A stretch of DNA of 24,077 bases from JADZEJ01 sp964426815 (GTDB lineage Bacteria; Patescibacteriota; Patescibacteriia; 2-12-FULL-60-25). The notes under the pieces are model-generated. The model worked only from the letters and a program-made list of their open reading frames with translations, was not told the DNA's origin and searched no databases. The stretch lies in contig CAYRRZ010000015.1 of assembly GCA_964426815.1 (NCBI GenBank), positions 1 through 24,077 on the forward strand. Reading direction: 5' to 3'. This document shows, in pieces, positions 6,555-13,226 of this stretch. The translations under genes and the position numbers were made by a program. Numbering within the stretch: position 1 is the stretch's first letter; the number at the start of each line of letters is the position of its first letter.

Positions 6555-6857
6555 TTATTTTTTTGGTGCACTGAAGACGCCAGGCGTGTGCAAGAGATTG
6601 CCTTTGCGTGCTGGGAAATTCGATAAAATCAATTCATGTCCAAGATCATCGCAAGGGATAGCGACATCTTCGCGCCAACCTTCAGCCATCGCAGCGGCAG
6701 CCGATGGTTCGACGCCGGTGGTATCAATTTGAGCTAAACGCTGAACATAACCGAGCACCGCATCAAGATCGGTTTCGGCTTTTTTCAATTCGGCATCTGA
6801 CAGCTCTAGGCGGGCCAGTTCAGCCAATTTCTGGACTTCATCGCGCGTAATAGACAT
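6555..6857 (-). CDS. gatC: Asp-tRNA(Asn)/Glu-tRNA(Gln) amidotransferase subunit C
   Basis: 100 residues, normal for GatC, the small scaffold that clamps GatA and GatB together. The family opening MSITRDEVQKLAELARLELS is followed by the helix DLDAVLGYVQRLAQIDTTGVEP and the late RxDV segment (WREDVAIPCDD). The ATG at 6857 is chosen because it begins at the family's N-terminus; a longer in-frame reading from 6935 would run through the preceding terminator. First gene of the gatC-gatA-(HEPN-like)-lgt operon. The only promoter candidate is a weak TAACCT 8 bases before the ATG. Confidence 0.95.
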   Translation of the reverse strand: MSITRDEVQKLAELARLELSDAELKKAETDLDAVLGYVQRLAQIDTTGVEPSAAAAMAEGWREDVAIPCDDLGHELILSNFPARKGNLLHTPGVFSAPKK

Positions 6858-6910
6858 ATGATGCAAGGTTACCGGGAAAGTCTGTTTTTTTCCAGTCAGA
6901 AAGAAACTCC

Positions 6911-6956
6911 AAAAAAAAGAACCCGTCACCCCCATGTAATGATGGGATGAGCGGGC
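6911..6956 (-). terminator. Terminator of the unrecognised 166-residue gene
   Basis: CCCG (6922-6925) pairs with CGGG (6952-6955), continued by TCA/TGA (6926-6928 with 6948-6950) and a G/C run, with one bulge. An eight-T run follows on the minus strand. It lies 18 bases past the stop at 6974 and upstream of gatC. Confidence 0.7.
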
Positions 6957-6973
6957 TAAGAAGACGCTGGGCG

Positions 6974-7474
6974 TCAGTGCGTGTCTCTGGGTACGTTGGC
7001 TTCAGCCTCAATGAGGCTTATCCCCAAAAAGTGGTGATCCTCACTCCAAGACACGTCCTCGATAGGATCGAGGATCAACTCGAGGCGTCCGTCGTCCTTA
7101 CGAGGATACATCGTTGGAGCGCAGACGCCAGACTCGGTCAAATAAATCGAACCGAGGGCGGTAACGAAGCCATCCGTCGGACACCCGTGCTGAAGAGCAA
7201 GCTCAGCGGCTTCAACAAACGTTGCAGGCCTTGCCTGAAAGTCACGCCGCATCTGACTCACAATTTGGTGCGTGGTCGCATTCGGCGGGACTGTGAACAG
7301 ATGGCCCGTGACCAAGCGCGGCTCCCCTCGAAATGATCTAAGCGGAGCAATCTGATAGGCGATCGCCCCCAGGAGTTCCTCGTCGAGGTATCCGAACCGA
7401 GCATGCAACTGCTCATACTGCGGCAATCGACGCGGATTGCCTGCCAAGAACTCAATACGATGAACCTCTTTCAT
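6974..7474 (-). CDS. Hypothetical protein, unrecognised
   Basis: 166 residues of mixed alpha/beta character with no membrane segment or signal peptide; I do not recognise a family. Notable stretches are FGYLDEELLGAIAYQIAPLRSF, HLFTVPPNATTHQIVSQMRRDF and DGRLELILDPIEDVSW; there is no cysteine cluster or nucleotide-binding loop. Coding is supported by a good Shine-Dalgarno (GAGGT about 6 bases before the ATG at 7474), a consensus promoter at 7546-7574 and a terminator just after the stop, making it a self-contained unit. The leader carries a strong hairpin. It is more GC-rich than the pilus genes. It is one of three small single-gene units in the left half. Confidence 0.75.
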   Translation of the reverse strand: MKEVHRIEFLAGNPRRLPQYEQLHARFGYLDEELLGAIAYQIAPLRSFRGEPRLVTGHLFTVPPNATTHQIVSQMRRDFQARPATFVEAAELALQHGCPTDGFVTALGSIYLTESGVCAPTMYPRKDDGRLELILDPIEDVSWSEDHHFLGISLIEAEANVPRDTH

Positions 7475-7504
7475 TTGTACCTCGTGCTTTTTTTACAATG
7501 AGCT

Positions 7505-7541
7505 CGTTCAGCTACCTGGTCTATTCCAGGTTTTCTGAACG
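7505..7541 (-). promoter_or_regulatory. Structured 5' leader of the 166-residue gene
   Basis: Two nested perfect stems: CGTTCAG (7505-7511) with CTGAACG (7535-7541), and ACCTGG (7514-7519) with CCAGGT (7526-7531). They lie between the promoter and the Shine-Dalgarno in a leader of about 65 bases. This could be a control element or a stabilising hairpin. It is not followed by a T-tract, so it is not a terminator. Confidence 0.55.
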
Positions 7542-7545
7542 ATAG

Positions 7546-7574
7546 AATATAGCAAAAAATAGGGGTTTTGTCAA
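7546..7574 (-). promoter_or_regulatory. Consensus sigma70-type promoter
   Basis: Minus strand: perfect -35 TTGACA (7574-7569), 17-base spacer ending in TGC, and -10 TATATT (7551-7546), giving an extended -10. It is the best promoter in the window and drives the 166-residue gene. Confidence 0.85.
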
Positions 7575-7593
7575 TATATGCAAGTCGGCATAA

Positions 7594-7623
7594 CAAAAAA
7601 ACCCCACACCATGTGATGCGGGG
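7594..7623 (-). terminator. Terminator of the Pro-rich lipoprotein gene
   Basis: The stem 7602-7611 with 7614-7623 is followed by seven T on the minus strand. It is a near copy of the terminator at 1288-1319: both changes in the right arm leave G-U pairs in the RNA, so the fold is kept. Confidence 0.75.
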
Positions 7624-7664
7624 GTGCTTACACCGAATGGCGTAGAGCGGAGTGGCCACAGGCC

Positions 7665-8096
7665 TCAGTGACGACGGGTCGGCTGCGCGTAGACGTGGCC
7701 GGTGGGACGAGAGGTAGGAGCCGGAGCTCGACCGCGACCTCCGGTCTGGACCGTGGTCGTTGGGGCGACCACGACCGTCGTATTGTTGATGACCGTGGTG
7801 GATTTGCCTCCACCACCTCGACCATGGCCGTGATGATGACCGTGGCCATAGCCGCTTGGACCATAGCCAGGCGAGCCATAGGCCGGCGGAGGCGGTGCCT
7901 GCTGGACGACGATGACCCTCGGCGGAGGTGGAGGCGGCGGGATGTACGCCGGTTGTTGATACACGCCCGCAGGCGGAGGTGGAGGCGGCGCATGCCGATG
8001 CCCCACATACACCCGCTCTCGGTACACGACCGAACCAGCACAGCCGGTAGAAACCAGGCCACTCAAGGCCAAAAAGAGCAACAGAATTTTTTGCAT
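7665..8096 (-). CDS. Pro/Gly/His-rich lipoprotein
   Basis: 143 residues. The signal peptide (about 1-17, MQKILLLFLALSGLVSTG) ends at a lipobox-like S-T-G-C with Cys19, so it should be a substrate of the Lgt in this window. The mature part is low complexity: two proline runs (six and seven Pro), a third short one, a Gly/Tyr/His segment with GHGHHHGHG, a Thr/Val stretch and an Arg/Pro tail. The His block may bind metal. A 19-base direct repeat (7921-7939 and 7972-7990) encodes the two main proline runs, suggesting growth by duplication. The start at 8096 has AAAGGA at a proper distance; the longer frame begins with TTG at 8111, upstream of that site. Function unknown; probably an envelope protein. 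Confidence 0.8.
   Translation of the reverse strand: MQKILLLFLALSGLVSTGCAGSVVYRERVYVGHRHAPPPPPPAGVYQQPAYIPPPPPPPRVIVVQQAPPPPAYGSPGYGPSGYGHGHHHGHGRGGGGKSTTVINNTTVVVAPTTTVQTGGRGRAPAPTSRPTGHVYAQPTRRH
7921..7990. repeat. Direct repeat of 19 bases in the lipoprotein gene
   Basis: GGCGGAGGTGGAGGCGGCG occurs at 7921-7939 and 7972-7990. On the coding strand it encodes the two long proline runs. Confidence 0.85.
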
Positions 8097-8129
8097 GAGC
8101 GATCCTTTCAAGGTGAGTGCTCAAAAACA

Positions 8130-8158
8130 TGATTGCCTGAAAAAAGCGATTTTGTCAA
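8130..8158 (-). promoter_or_regulatory. Possible promoter of the lipoprotein gene
   Basis: A perfect -35 TTGACA (8158-8153), but the hexamer 17 bases on is the poor CAATCA (8135-8130). The -35 makes it the likely promoter; a regulator may be needed to compensate for the weak -10. Confidence 0.4.
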
Positions 8159-8211
8159 TGCAGAGCATACCCTACTCTCTTGTTTGAACTGCTCATCCGA
8201 AGTCCCCACTC

Positions 8212-8659
8212 GTCATCTCGACCGGAGCAGAAGCGAAGTGGAGAGATCTTCCGCCCCTCTTTTTTTGACTTCTGACTAAAATCTTGTCAGCTGTATATGC
8301 ATGCACTACAAAAAAACGTTCTTTGTGTACATTTTGACAAATCTCACTCGGAGCACCCTGTATATTGGCGTTACAAATTCTCTCGACAGAAGAATGATGC
8401 AGCATCAAATATCTATCACGCCCAGCTTCACTAAAAAATATAAGATTTCAGCTCTCATATACTTCGAATATTTTGGCGATATAGAATCTGCAATCGCTCG
8501 TGAAAAACAAATCAAGAAATGGAGTCGCTCTAAGAAGGAANNNNNNNNNNNNNNNNNNNNNNNNNNNNNNNNNNNNNNNNNNNNNNNNNNNNNNNNNNNN
8601 NNNNNNNNNNNNNNNNNNNNNNNNNNNNNNNNNNNNNNNNCTGCTTCGCTCGGGATGAC
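8212..8659. repeat. Inverted REP-like repeats bracketing the GIY-YIG gene
   Basis: GTCATCTCGACCGGAGCAG (8212-8230) and the reverse complement of 8641-8659, GTCATCCCGAGCGAAGCAG, match at 16 of 19 positions. The left copy continues to about 8250 with GAAGTGGAGAGATCTT. The right copy abuts an assembly gap, so its inner part is hidden. Repeats of this GTCATcyCGA type are widespread REP-like elements; here they frame a nuclease gene. Confidence 0.65.
8301..8640 (+). CDS. Single-domain GIY-YIG endonuclease (3' end in assembly gap)
   Basis: 80 residues are visible before the N run at 8541. The GIY-YIG core is complete: FFVYILTN (7-14), STLYIGVTNSLDRRMMQHQ (18-36, with the Arg of the catalytic helix), YFEYFGDIESAIAREKQIKKWSR (54-76, with the catalytic Glu region). 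This is the UvrC/UPF0213-like minimal type of 80-100 residues, so little is missing; the stop probably lies in the gap. The frame after the gap (ASLGMTQ) is repeat-derived and should not be counted as protein. It is the only supported gene on the plus strand and lies between inverted repeats, which suggests a mobile or repeat-associated role. Biological target unknown. Confidence 0.85.
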
Positions 8660-8691
8660 ACAGTAAGAGCCCCCCCTTTTTTTTTAAAGAC

Positions 8692-10551
8692 CTATAGCAA
8701 GTTCAAAAACTCTTCTTCATCCAAAATACGCACACCGAGTTGCTCGGCTTTATCTGCTTTTGAGCCAGCGTCTTCGCCGACCACGACATAGCTGGTTTTT
8801 TTGGAGACAGATTCGCTCACATCAGCACCGAGAGCGCGGACGCGATCTTTGGCTTCATCGCGCGACATGCTGGAAAGGGTGCCGGTAAACACCCAAGTCG
8901 TGCCTTCGAATTTTCCGCCCTTTGTTTTTGGCTTTTGAGCGATAACGGATACCTGAGCAAGCAGATGACTCAGACGTTCAACCTCTTTTTCATCATGCAG
9001 GAATTCAAAAATCGATTCAGCGACGACTTCGCCAATTCCTTCAACCGCTACCAATTCTTCTTTGCTTGCCTGACGAAATTTTTCAATCGACAAAAAATGA
9101 GCCGCTAGATCTCGCGCCGTTTCTTCGCCCACATGACGGATGCCGAGCGATAAAATAAAACGATCAAAGGGAATTTCGCGATGACGTTGAATTTCATCGT
9201 ATACCTTTTGTGCAGAAATCTCAGCGAAGCCTTCGAGCGACAAAAAGTCATCTTTGGTTAATTCAAATAAATCTCCCGGTTCTTTTGCGAGGCCGGTTTG
9301 GACGAGTTGTTCGGCGATTTTGTCACCGATCCCACGGATATCCAAAGCCGTGCGACTGACGAAATGCAACAAACGCGCAACTTCTTGCGCAAAACAATTT
9401 GAATTGGTGCAGGTAATCGCAACTTCGCCTGGAACTCGGGTTACGGCAGAACCACAAATTGGACAATGACTTGGCATGTGGAATTTCTTTTCTTTTCCAC
9501 TACGCAAATTTGGTAAGACCTGGATAATCTTTGGAATGATGTCCCCCGCTTTTTCAACGATGACGGTATCGCCGATGCGCACATCTAAACGTTCGATCTC
9601 ATCAATATTGTGAAGCGAGGCATGGGTAACCGTGGTACCAGCAAGCTGCACCGGATCCATCACGGCAACGGGAGTTAGAGCCCCGGTACGTCCAACGGAT
9701 ACGTGGATATCACGAACAATTGTTGTCCCCTGCTCGGCCGGGAATTTCCAGGCGATGCATCCACGCGGTGTTTTTCCAACGATGCCGAGTTCTGCAAACA
9801 ACTTGTCGTCATTGATATTCACTACGACACCATCAATCCAGTAGTCTAGACTGTCGCGCTTATTTTCGATCTTGGTGAAAAATGTTTGAACCTGTTCAAG
9901 CGAATTGCAATGCGTATTGAGTGGATTGGTTGGAATGCCAAACAAGGTGATCATGTCATGTGTTTGTTCATGGGTGGTCGTTCCATATTCACCTACCATG
10001 CCATATCCAAAAAAAGACAAACCGCGTTCAGAGGCAATCTTTGGATCAAGCTGCCGAATGGAACCTGCGGCGGCATTACGTGGATTTGCGAGTTCTGGTT
10101 TTCCTTGTTTTTGCATCAATTGATTATAGGCTTTCAATTGACTGCGCTTCATGAANNNNNNNNNNNNNNNNNNNNNNNNNNNNNNNNNNNNNNNNNNNNN
10201 NNNNNNNNNNNNNNNNNNNNNNNNNNNNNNNNNNNNNNNNNNNNNNNNNNNNNNNCGCAAAAACCAATCTTGCGCTTCTTGAAAAGAAAAGACGTCTTCG
10301 ATCGACAGCATGCGCGCTTGATGGGTCACTTTAACAAAACCCGGGAGCGGTTCACCGGCCACGCGTTGGGTTGGTGAATCGGTTGTGATGAGGTCTGGAT
10401 ACTCTTGTTCAAGCTGATAGAGCTCGTGTTTGAGGGCATCTAAAGCAGCCTCGCTAATCTCAAGCGCATTCAATACATGGTATTGATAGCGATAGCGATT
10501 GATTTCGTCACGCAGCTTGGCTATGCGGTTTTTGGCCTCGGTTTTGGACAT
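8692..10551 (-). CDS. ligA: NAD-dependent DNA ligase (interrupted by assembly gap)
   Basis: Seals nicks in replication and repair using NAD+. Domain Ia (residues 1-75) is followed by the adenylation domain. Its catalytic KxDG lysine is not visible and must fall in the gap at 10156-10255; comparison with E. coli LigA suggests about 80 residues missing, more than 100 bases hold. After the gap come ANPRNAAAGSIRQLDP, WKFPAEQG and the OB fold. Then a four-Cys zinc finger (CPICG...CTNSNC), HhH repeats (LEGFAEISAQKV, VEGIGEVVAESI) and a C-terminal BRCT domain (TTWVFTGTLSSMSRDEAKDRV). In domain Ia, EISEAALD replaces the usual E-I-x-D-A/E-x-Y-D, so two NMN-contact residues differ. The start at 10551 matches the family and its own promoter; the longer frame from 10638 would overlap the previous gene. 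Confidence 0.96.
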   Translation of the reverse strand: MSKTEAKNRIAKLRDEINRYRYQYHVLNALEISEAALDALKHELYQLEQEYPDLITTDSPTQRVAGEPLPGFVKVTHQARMLSIEDVFSFQEAQDWFLXXXXXXXXXXXXXXXXXXXXXXXXXXXXXXXXXXFMKRSQLKAYNQLMQKQGKPELANPRNAAAGSIRQLDPKIASERGLSFFGYGMVGEYGTTTHEQTHDMITLFGIPTNPLNTHCNSLEQVQTFFTKIENKRDSLDYWIDGVVVNINDDKLFAELGIVGKTPRGCIAWKFPAEQGTTIVRDIHVSVGRTGALTPVAVMDPVQLAGTTVTHASLHNIDEIERLDVRIGDTVIVEKAGDIIPKIIQVLPNLRSGKEKKFHMPSHCPICGSAVTRVPGEVAITCTNSNCFAQEVARLLHFVSRTALDIRGIGDKIAEQLVQTGLAKEPGDLFELTKDDFLSLEGFAEISAQKVYDEIQRHREIPFDRFILSLGIRHVGEETARDLAAHFLSIEKFRQASKEELVAVEGIGEVVAESIFEFLHDEKEVERLSHLLAQVSVIAQKPKTKGGKFEGTTWVFTGTLSSMSRDEAKDRVRALGADVSESVSKKTSYVVVGEDAGSKADKAEQLGVRILDEEEFLNLL

Positions 10552-10557
10552 GCAGAG

Positions 10558-10586
10558 AGTGTAAACGAGGCGGCGTAGAATGACAA
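10558..10586 (-). promoter_or_regulatory. Promoter of ligA
   Basis: Minus strand: -35 TTGTCA (10586-10581), 17 bases, -10 TACACT (10563-10558). Only 6 bases separate the -10 from the ATG, so the mRNA would start at the ATG. Confidence 0.7.
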
Positions 10587-10592
10587 AAGCCT

Positions 10593-11402
10593 CTACGGAG
10601 GACAAACAGGACTCCCAGTTCCCTTTAACAAGGTACATTCACTGAAGATGACATAGCTAAATAAGCCAGATAACACGTCGAGCTTTGGCATGGTGACGGC
10701 GATTTTTTGGGTGGCGTTTTGATAGGTGCCTTCGGCAGCCAAGGTGATATCACCTGGGAAACCTTGAGGCGCGCCAGCGAGAGTTGTTTGAACTTGGATA
10801 TTTACCGCGGAACAACGCAAAGAATTTAAACGCAAACGATAAGCGCGATTTGGATTAAGAGAAAGCGTTAAACTCTGATCAGCAGGACCAACCACTAACA
10901 AATTATCTTTGCGCGTAATCGTGTACTGATCTGGGACGATGCTGCCTGAAAGATTCCATTCGGCATAGCCAACTTCGACATTAGCAAAATTCGATCCGCA
11001 ATTACTGCCATTTTGCCAAGTGATGCGTACCGCATCGATATTTGCTGGACCAATCGCATCCGGATTAAATAAATCAACGACTTCGAAACTGGTTGTGGCA
11101 ACACTTGCAATCAGTTTTTGGGTTGCGGTGGCATAACTTCCATCGTATTTCCAGCTGCTGCCATTTGGATAGATCGAAGCTAAGCCAGTGACTTCGCTCA
11201 CCGGTGTTCCAATCTTACGGATTTCATACAACTGTCTTTCGACACCAGAATCGGCCATGTAATAGGCAGAAATACTTTTATCTGTATCAACCGAACGCTG
11301 CGAGCCTTCGAGCACAACGGTTCCAATACCGATGCCAGCCAATAAAATCATGAGGGTCATCATGATGGACATCGGCAAAATGTTTCCTGGTTTCAATCGC
11401 AT
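10593..11402 (-). CDS. PilX/GspK-like minor pilus assembly protein
   Basis: 269 residues. A short basic leader ending K-P-G is followed by NILPMSIMMTLMILLAGIGIGTVVLEG, one N-terminal membrane helix, and then a helix rich in Asp/Arg (SVDTDKSISAYYMADSGVERQLYEI), as in PilX- and GspK-type proteins. The mature segment lacks the Glu at position +5 found in true pilins; GspK/PilX-type tip subunits share this. The remainder is predicted beta-rich with two Cys near the C-terminus. The start at 11402 lies one base after the upstream stop (TAATATG), so translation is coupled. Last gene of the minor pilin cluster; ligA follows with its own promoter. Assignment rests on position and N-terminal pattern. 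Confidence 0.75.
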   Translation of the reverse strand: MRLKPGNILPMSIMMTLMILLAGIGIGTVVLEGSQRSVDTDKSISAYYMADSGVERQLYEIRKIGTPVSEVTGLASIYPNGSSWKYDGSYATATQKLIASVATTSFEVVDLFNPDAIGPANIDAVRITWQNGSNCGSNFANVEVGYAEWNLSGSIVPDQYTITRKDNLLVVGPADQSLTLSLNPNRAYRLRLNSLRCSAVNIQVQTTLAGAPQGFPGDITLAAEGTYQNATQKIAVTMPKLDVLSGLFSYVIFSECTLLKGTGSPVCPP

Positions 11403-11403
11403 A

Positions 11404-11991
11404 TTATCGAAGATAGACGCGTGAAGCCACGGTCGTTTGCGTCTGTAAACTTGGACGCTCTTTCGCATCATCAGACTTATACTGCAAAGTTGCGGTTACG
11501 GTTACAAAGGGCTGAGTGTCGCCAGGCGTCACCACATTAAACGGATCATCACTTGGACGAATAATGACATCAAATTGTTTTACATCCACTTTATTACTCG
11601 TGAGTTGATTCCAGGTTGCACCCGCATCATTTGAAAAAGCAAGACAATCAACACCGCTACTACCACAATTTCCACTGGCCGCTGTTTGGATAGAGAACCA
11701 GGCCTGTTGGGTTCCGTCACGTGAAATCAGTTGCAAATTGTTTGAAGCCGCAGCAATCGATCCACCCGAATAGTCAATCATTTTATTGCGAGCCTCACGC
11801 ACCAAAAGCTCATTTAAAAAACGCGCGTCTTGGCCTAAGGTCGCGGTAAAGGCGATACGACGATGCAGCTGATTGAAGGACACAAAGGTCTGTGCCATAA
11901 CAACCGCGATCGTCGAAAAAATAGTGATGGCCACCATCATTTCGACAACGGTAAAACCGGCGCGTTTATTTCCAATCATAGATATCTTCAT
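11404..11991 (-). CDS. PilW/GspJ-like prepilin
   Basis: 195 residues. Class III signal NKRAG|FTVVEMMVAITIFSTIAVVMA: cleavage after G12, mature Phe at +1 and Glu at +5, then a hydrophobic helix that anchors the subunit in the membrane and packs in the pilus. The globular part starts with a long amphipathic helix (RFLNELLVREARNKMIDY) and is otherwise beta-rich with a CGSSGVDC pair. The upstream gene stops at 11966, so the two overlap; a second start at 11979 (MIGNKRAG) shortens the overlap to 14 bases and is equally possible. Third of four minor pilin-type genes, in the usual FimT-PilV-PilW-PilX order. PilD in the same cluster should process it. Confidence 0.82.
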   Translation of the reverse strand: MKISMIGNKRAGFTVVEMMVAITIFSTIAVVMAQTFVSFNQLHRRIAFTATLGQDARFLNELLVREARNKMIDYSGGSIAAASNNLQLISRDGTQQAWFSIQTAASGNCGSSGVDCLAFSNDAGATWNQLTSNKVDVKQFDVIIRPSDDPFNVVTPGDTQPFVTVTATLQYKSDDAKERPSLQTQTTVASRVYLR

Positions 11992-12577
11992 AAATCACGC
12001 TGCGAATTGTACTGCCTTTACGTAGCCATTCAACACGACTCTCAATCCGAATTCCGCCTTTCACCTGGCCATAATCTGAACAGACGCCAGACACAATCAC
12101 CGTATGTGCATTCGACGCATCAATACAGATGGGTGAAAAAGTCGTGAGCCGTGTGAAGGGTGTTGCCGCGCCGCCAATTGGCGGTGCGGTATTGAGATTG
12201 GCATACATTCCGGATGGACTTACCGCCGTTGAGCGTATGACTTGTGCATTTCCATCTGTGATCAGATTGGTCGAAAAATCAAAGCTTGGTGTTGAGATTA
12301 CGCCATCCCAGACCAAAGAAGCGGTGTAATCCCCAGGCGTGCCTGCGCTAGTCAGTCCGAGATCAAATGAATTTCCAGCGAGCCAATTTGAATCACGAAT
12401 TTGTTTTGCGATTTCAATCCCCTCTCTCGCCAAATTAATCGCAATAACTCGATCCGTATCGCGCTCCACCAAACTTAAATTTCCAAAAACTAAACCTGCC
12501 GAAGCAAATAAACCAATCGAAACCACCGCGAGCGCGACCAAGACTTCGATAATGGTTTGTCCTTTGGCTTTTTGCAT
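11966..12577 (-). CDS. PilV/GspI-like prepilin
   Basis: 203 residues. Class III signal KAKG|QTIIEVLVALAVVSIGLFASAG: cleavage after G6, Gln instead of Phe at +1, Glu at +5. The helix continues with NLSLVERDTDRVIAINLAREGIEIAKQIRDSNW; the LAREGIE pattern is common in PilV/GspI-type minor pilins. The beta-rich C-terminal part has two Cys (CIDAS, CSDYG). The start at 12577 is one base after the upstream stop (TAATATG); the frame from 12610 would only add residues overlapping that gene. It acts as a minor subunit for initiation or tip formation, by family inference. Confidence 0.85.
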   Translation of the reverse strand: MQKAKGQTIIEVLVALAVVSIGLFASAGLVFGNLSLVERDTDRVIAINLAREGIEIAKQIRDSNWLAGNSFDLGLTSAGTPGDYTASLVWDGVISTPSFDFSTNLITDGNAQVIRSTAVSPSGMYANLNTAPPIGGAATPFTRLTTFSPICIDASNAHTVIVSGVCSDYGQVKGGIRIESRVEWLRKGSTIRSVIYEDIYDWK

Positions 12578-12578
12578 A

Positions 12579-13226
12579 TTATTCGATGGAGATTCGTCCG
12601 GTAAGCGCATTTACTCGCACCTGTTTGGTCTTCGCATTTTGCGTATGTTTCAAGGTGATCAAGACCGAAGCTGGTTCAGCACAACCGCCACAGGCATTTA
12701 GCCGCATCACACCGTTCTGACGCTGAAAAAAAACATCTGCCTCGGTTCCAGATGGCAAGGTTGCCGATACGGTATCAATCACCACATTGCCTCCGCCCGA
12801 AGTATCAAAGCGACGTGAGAAAAAATTCTGAGCCGTGCTCGTTCTTGAAAAATCATTCCCAGGCCCGTTTAAGATGCCATAAAAAGCATAGGTCGAACTA
12901 TTGTGCGTAAAGTGAATACCCACGCCATCTGGAGGCGCAGGAGTACATGCGCTTCCAGATTTACAAGCCGAAGCGCCGAGCTCACATGAAATCCAGGCAT
13001 CGCTGGCGTTCTGACAAAAAGAAACACTTTTCACCGTGAGGGCGCGTGACTGAGCTGAACGAATATCCGCCACCACGATACGAGCCGCTGAGTTTAATTC
13101 TTCGGTACGACGAGACTCCGTTAAATTAGTAGTAACGATACCGGCCAAAATACCCAAAATCGCCACGCTGACCATGGCTTCGATAAGCGTAAATCCGTTA
13201 CGTCCAAGCCGTGATAATCCAGTCAT
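12579..13226 (-). CDS. FimT/GspH-like prepilin
   Basis: 215 residues from the chosen start. Class III signal LSRLGRNG|FTLIEAMVSVAILGILAGIV: cleavage after G11, Phe +1, Glu +5. An amphipathic helix (ELNSAARIVVADIRSAQSRAL) follows, typical of GspH/FimT. The C-terminal domain has Cys-rich loops (CELGASACKSGSAC and NACGGCAEP). Its start overlaps the 3' end of pilD by about 29 bases, indicating coupling. First of the four minor pilin-type genes after pilD. Confidence 0.85.
   Translation of the reverse strand: MTGLSRLGRNGFTLIEAMVSVAILGILAGIVTTNLTESRRTEELNSAARIVVADIRSAQSRALTVKSVSFCQNASDAWISCELGASACKSGSACTPAPPDGVGIHFTHNSSTYAFYGILNGPGNDFSRTSTAQNFFSRRFDTSGGGNVVIDTVSATLPSGTEADVFFQRQNGVMRLNACGGCAEPASVLITLKHTQNAKTKQVRVNALTGRISIE

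Noticed and set aside
6858..6935. N-terminal extension of GatC
   Set aside because: It runs through the preceding gene's terminator and gives residues foreign to GatC.
7471..8130. Long alternative minus-strand frame over the lipoprotein gene
   Set aside because: Low-complexity Ser/Arg-rich translation from a GC-rich shadow frame; no signal peptide or Shine-Dalgarno, and it crosses the terminator and promoter.
8193..8408. Minus-strand frame opposite the GIY-YIG gene
   Set aside because: Antisense to a clear GIY-YIG domain and partly made of REP-like repeat sequence.
8641..8666. C-terminal residues ASLGMTQ joined to GIY-YIG across the gap
   Set aside because: They are encoded by the inverted repeat and joined only by N; the true stop most likely lies in the gap.
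8669..8687. C7T9 homopolymer stretch as a plus-strand terminator of the GIY-YIG gene
   Set aside because: There is a T-tract but no visible GC stem directly before it; the needed sequence may be in the gap.
10552..10638. N-terminal extension of LigA
   Set aside because: It overlaps the PilX-like gene and contains the ligA promoter; the family start is at 10551.
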